Shown in pieces: positions 63,336 through 64,000 of a stretch of 64,000 nucleotides of DNA. The stretch covers positions 1,426,001 through 1,490,000 of the forward strand of contig JAFCMP010000013.1 in the NCBI GenBank assembly GCA_017506865.1. The letters run 5' to 3'. The notes below the pieces were generated by a model. It was not told the origin of the DNA, made no database searches, and saw nothing but the letters and a program-made list of their open reading frames with translations. The translations under genes and the position numbers were made by a program. The DNA is from Tribonema minus. Taxonomy: Eukaryota > Sar > Xanthophyceae > Tribonematales > Tribonemataceae. The number at the start of each line of letters is the position of its first letter. Position 1 is the stretch's first letter.

Positions 63336-63720
63336 GTGAGTCTCTCCGCTGCGCGCTTCACTTCTTGAAGAATGACTCCATCGCATGTGCACAAATCCAC
63401 GTTGTCATTCGCTCACTACACTCAAGCTTTCAACTTCTTGAATAAGTATTACTCCATCGCCACCACGCTGACCTACGAGAGGCTCTCCGCCGCGCGCTTC
63501 ATCCCAACTGCTTCTCGAAGTATTACGTCAAGTACTTCAAATGACTACTTGAAGTTTTGAAGTAGCACCTCCAGTGATTAGGGGTCGCGCTGTTTTTGCT
63601 GACGGTCGCGTCCATCGCCATCGCGCTGACTACGTGAGTCTCTCAGCCGCGCGGAGCGGCCGCGCGCTGCATCCCAACTGCTTATTGAAGTGGTACTTCG
63701 AGCGGCTGCGCGCTGCATCC
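63336..63720 (+). repeat. ABCG exon 18 donor-side echoes (2-3)
   Basis: CTCCATCGCCACCACGCTGA followed by CCTACGAGAGGCTCTCCGCC lies at about 63451-63497 (donor changed to GAGAGG). GACGGTCGCGTCCATCGCCA to CTACGTGAGTCTCTC lies at about 63601-63642 with one base missing. Confidence 0.82.
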
Positions 63721-64000
63721 CAACCGCTTATTGCAGTGGTACTTCAAGTACTACTTTTCTTTTTGCAGTAGCACTTGCAGTACACTTCATGTGTTTTTCA
63801 ATAGTTGTGATACTTCCAAGTGTTTGCAGGAGTTCAAGTTGTGTCAACGGCCAGCGCATCGCCACACTCCGCTTGATCGTTCCACATGCCTACAGCTGCA
63901 GCCAGTTCAAAAGCCGCAAGGCTTTGCGCGTTGCCCGTGTATGACACCACTGCACTTGCACCGTCCGCTGACGACGCCATATGAGCTGTCGCTCCTGTTG
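63336..64000 (+). other. Window end: unresolved 3' end of the ABCG gene
   Basis: The last assigned exon ends in phase 0 at 63335. A possible terminal exon begins after TTTGCAG at 63829 (EFKLCQRPAH...). It stays open to the last base, but nothing in it matches the family, so the true last exon may lie beyond the window. Confidence 0.3.

Noticed and set aside
1..64000. tRNA or rRNA genes
   Set aside because: No cloverleaf with conserved boxes or rRNA core sequence was recognised by eye. A covariance-model scan would be decisive.

Overview
This is a eukaryotic nuclear window, most likely from a unicellular alga or other photosynthetic protist. The coding sequence is cut into many short exons (43-320 nt) separated by long GT-AG introns and one GC-AG intron. 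The genes are an EGY-like (plastid-type) site-2 protease, F-box/ankyrin proteins of the 'LQWARANGCPW' type that are expanded in algae, a PDR-like ABCG half-transporter, and the tRNA pseudouridine synthase PUS3. I cannot assign a species. A prasinophyte green alga, a haptophyte or a stramenopile alga would all fit. No bacterial-style operons, rRNA or tRNA genes were seen.

Layout. 1-530: nothing recognised. 531-5935: an imperfect 5.4-kb palindrome, with a 0.6-kb insertion in its left arm that carries a smaller palindrome. 6781-7605: diverged tandem copies of a retroelement 3' tail. 8194-12292 (minus): five exons of an EGY-like intramembrane metalloprotease with intact HExxH and LDG motifs but two frame disruptions. 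13600-17460: an inverted duplication carrying two head-to-head F-box/ankyrin genes, one broken by a single TAG. 18054-36468 (plus): a complete 15-exon PUS3 gene whose exon phases all join (692 aa). 36469-43093: a gene-poor stretch of degenerate retroelement pieces, including the C-terminal end of a reverse-transcriptase-type ORF at 42131-42703 (minus). 43094 to beyond 63335 (plus): an 18-exon ABCG gene, at least 782 aa and open at the 3' end.

The most striking feature is what I call 'splice-junction echoes'. At most exon borders of all three intron-rich genes, the exon edge together with its splice site is repeated in the same orientation out into the intron. Copies of [exon 3' end + donor + intron start] lie downstream of the exon. 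Copies of [intron end + acceptor + exon 5' start] lie upstream. Copies near the exon tend to be longer and better conserved, and distant ones decay. This is what repeated local tandem duplication across splice junctions would leave behind, with selection keeping only the innermost junction functional. It suggests a mode of intron growth and leaves dozens of decoy splice sites. The 3' end of the retroelement shows the same local tandem duplication.

The introns are also littered with telomere-like TTAGGG/CCCTAA runs, C-only or G-only homopolymers (many forming the pyrimidine tract before an acceptor), a short palindromic word (ACTTCAAGT and variants), a 220-bp MITE with TA flanks, and at least one other dispersed repeat. 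The genes do not look functionally linked. They are housekeeping, membrane and plastid-type genes sharing a repeat-driven genome context.
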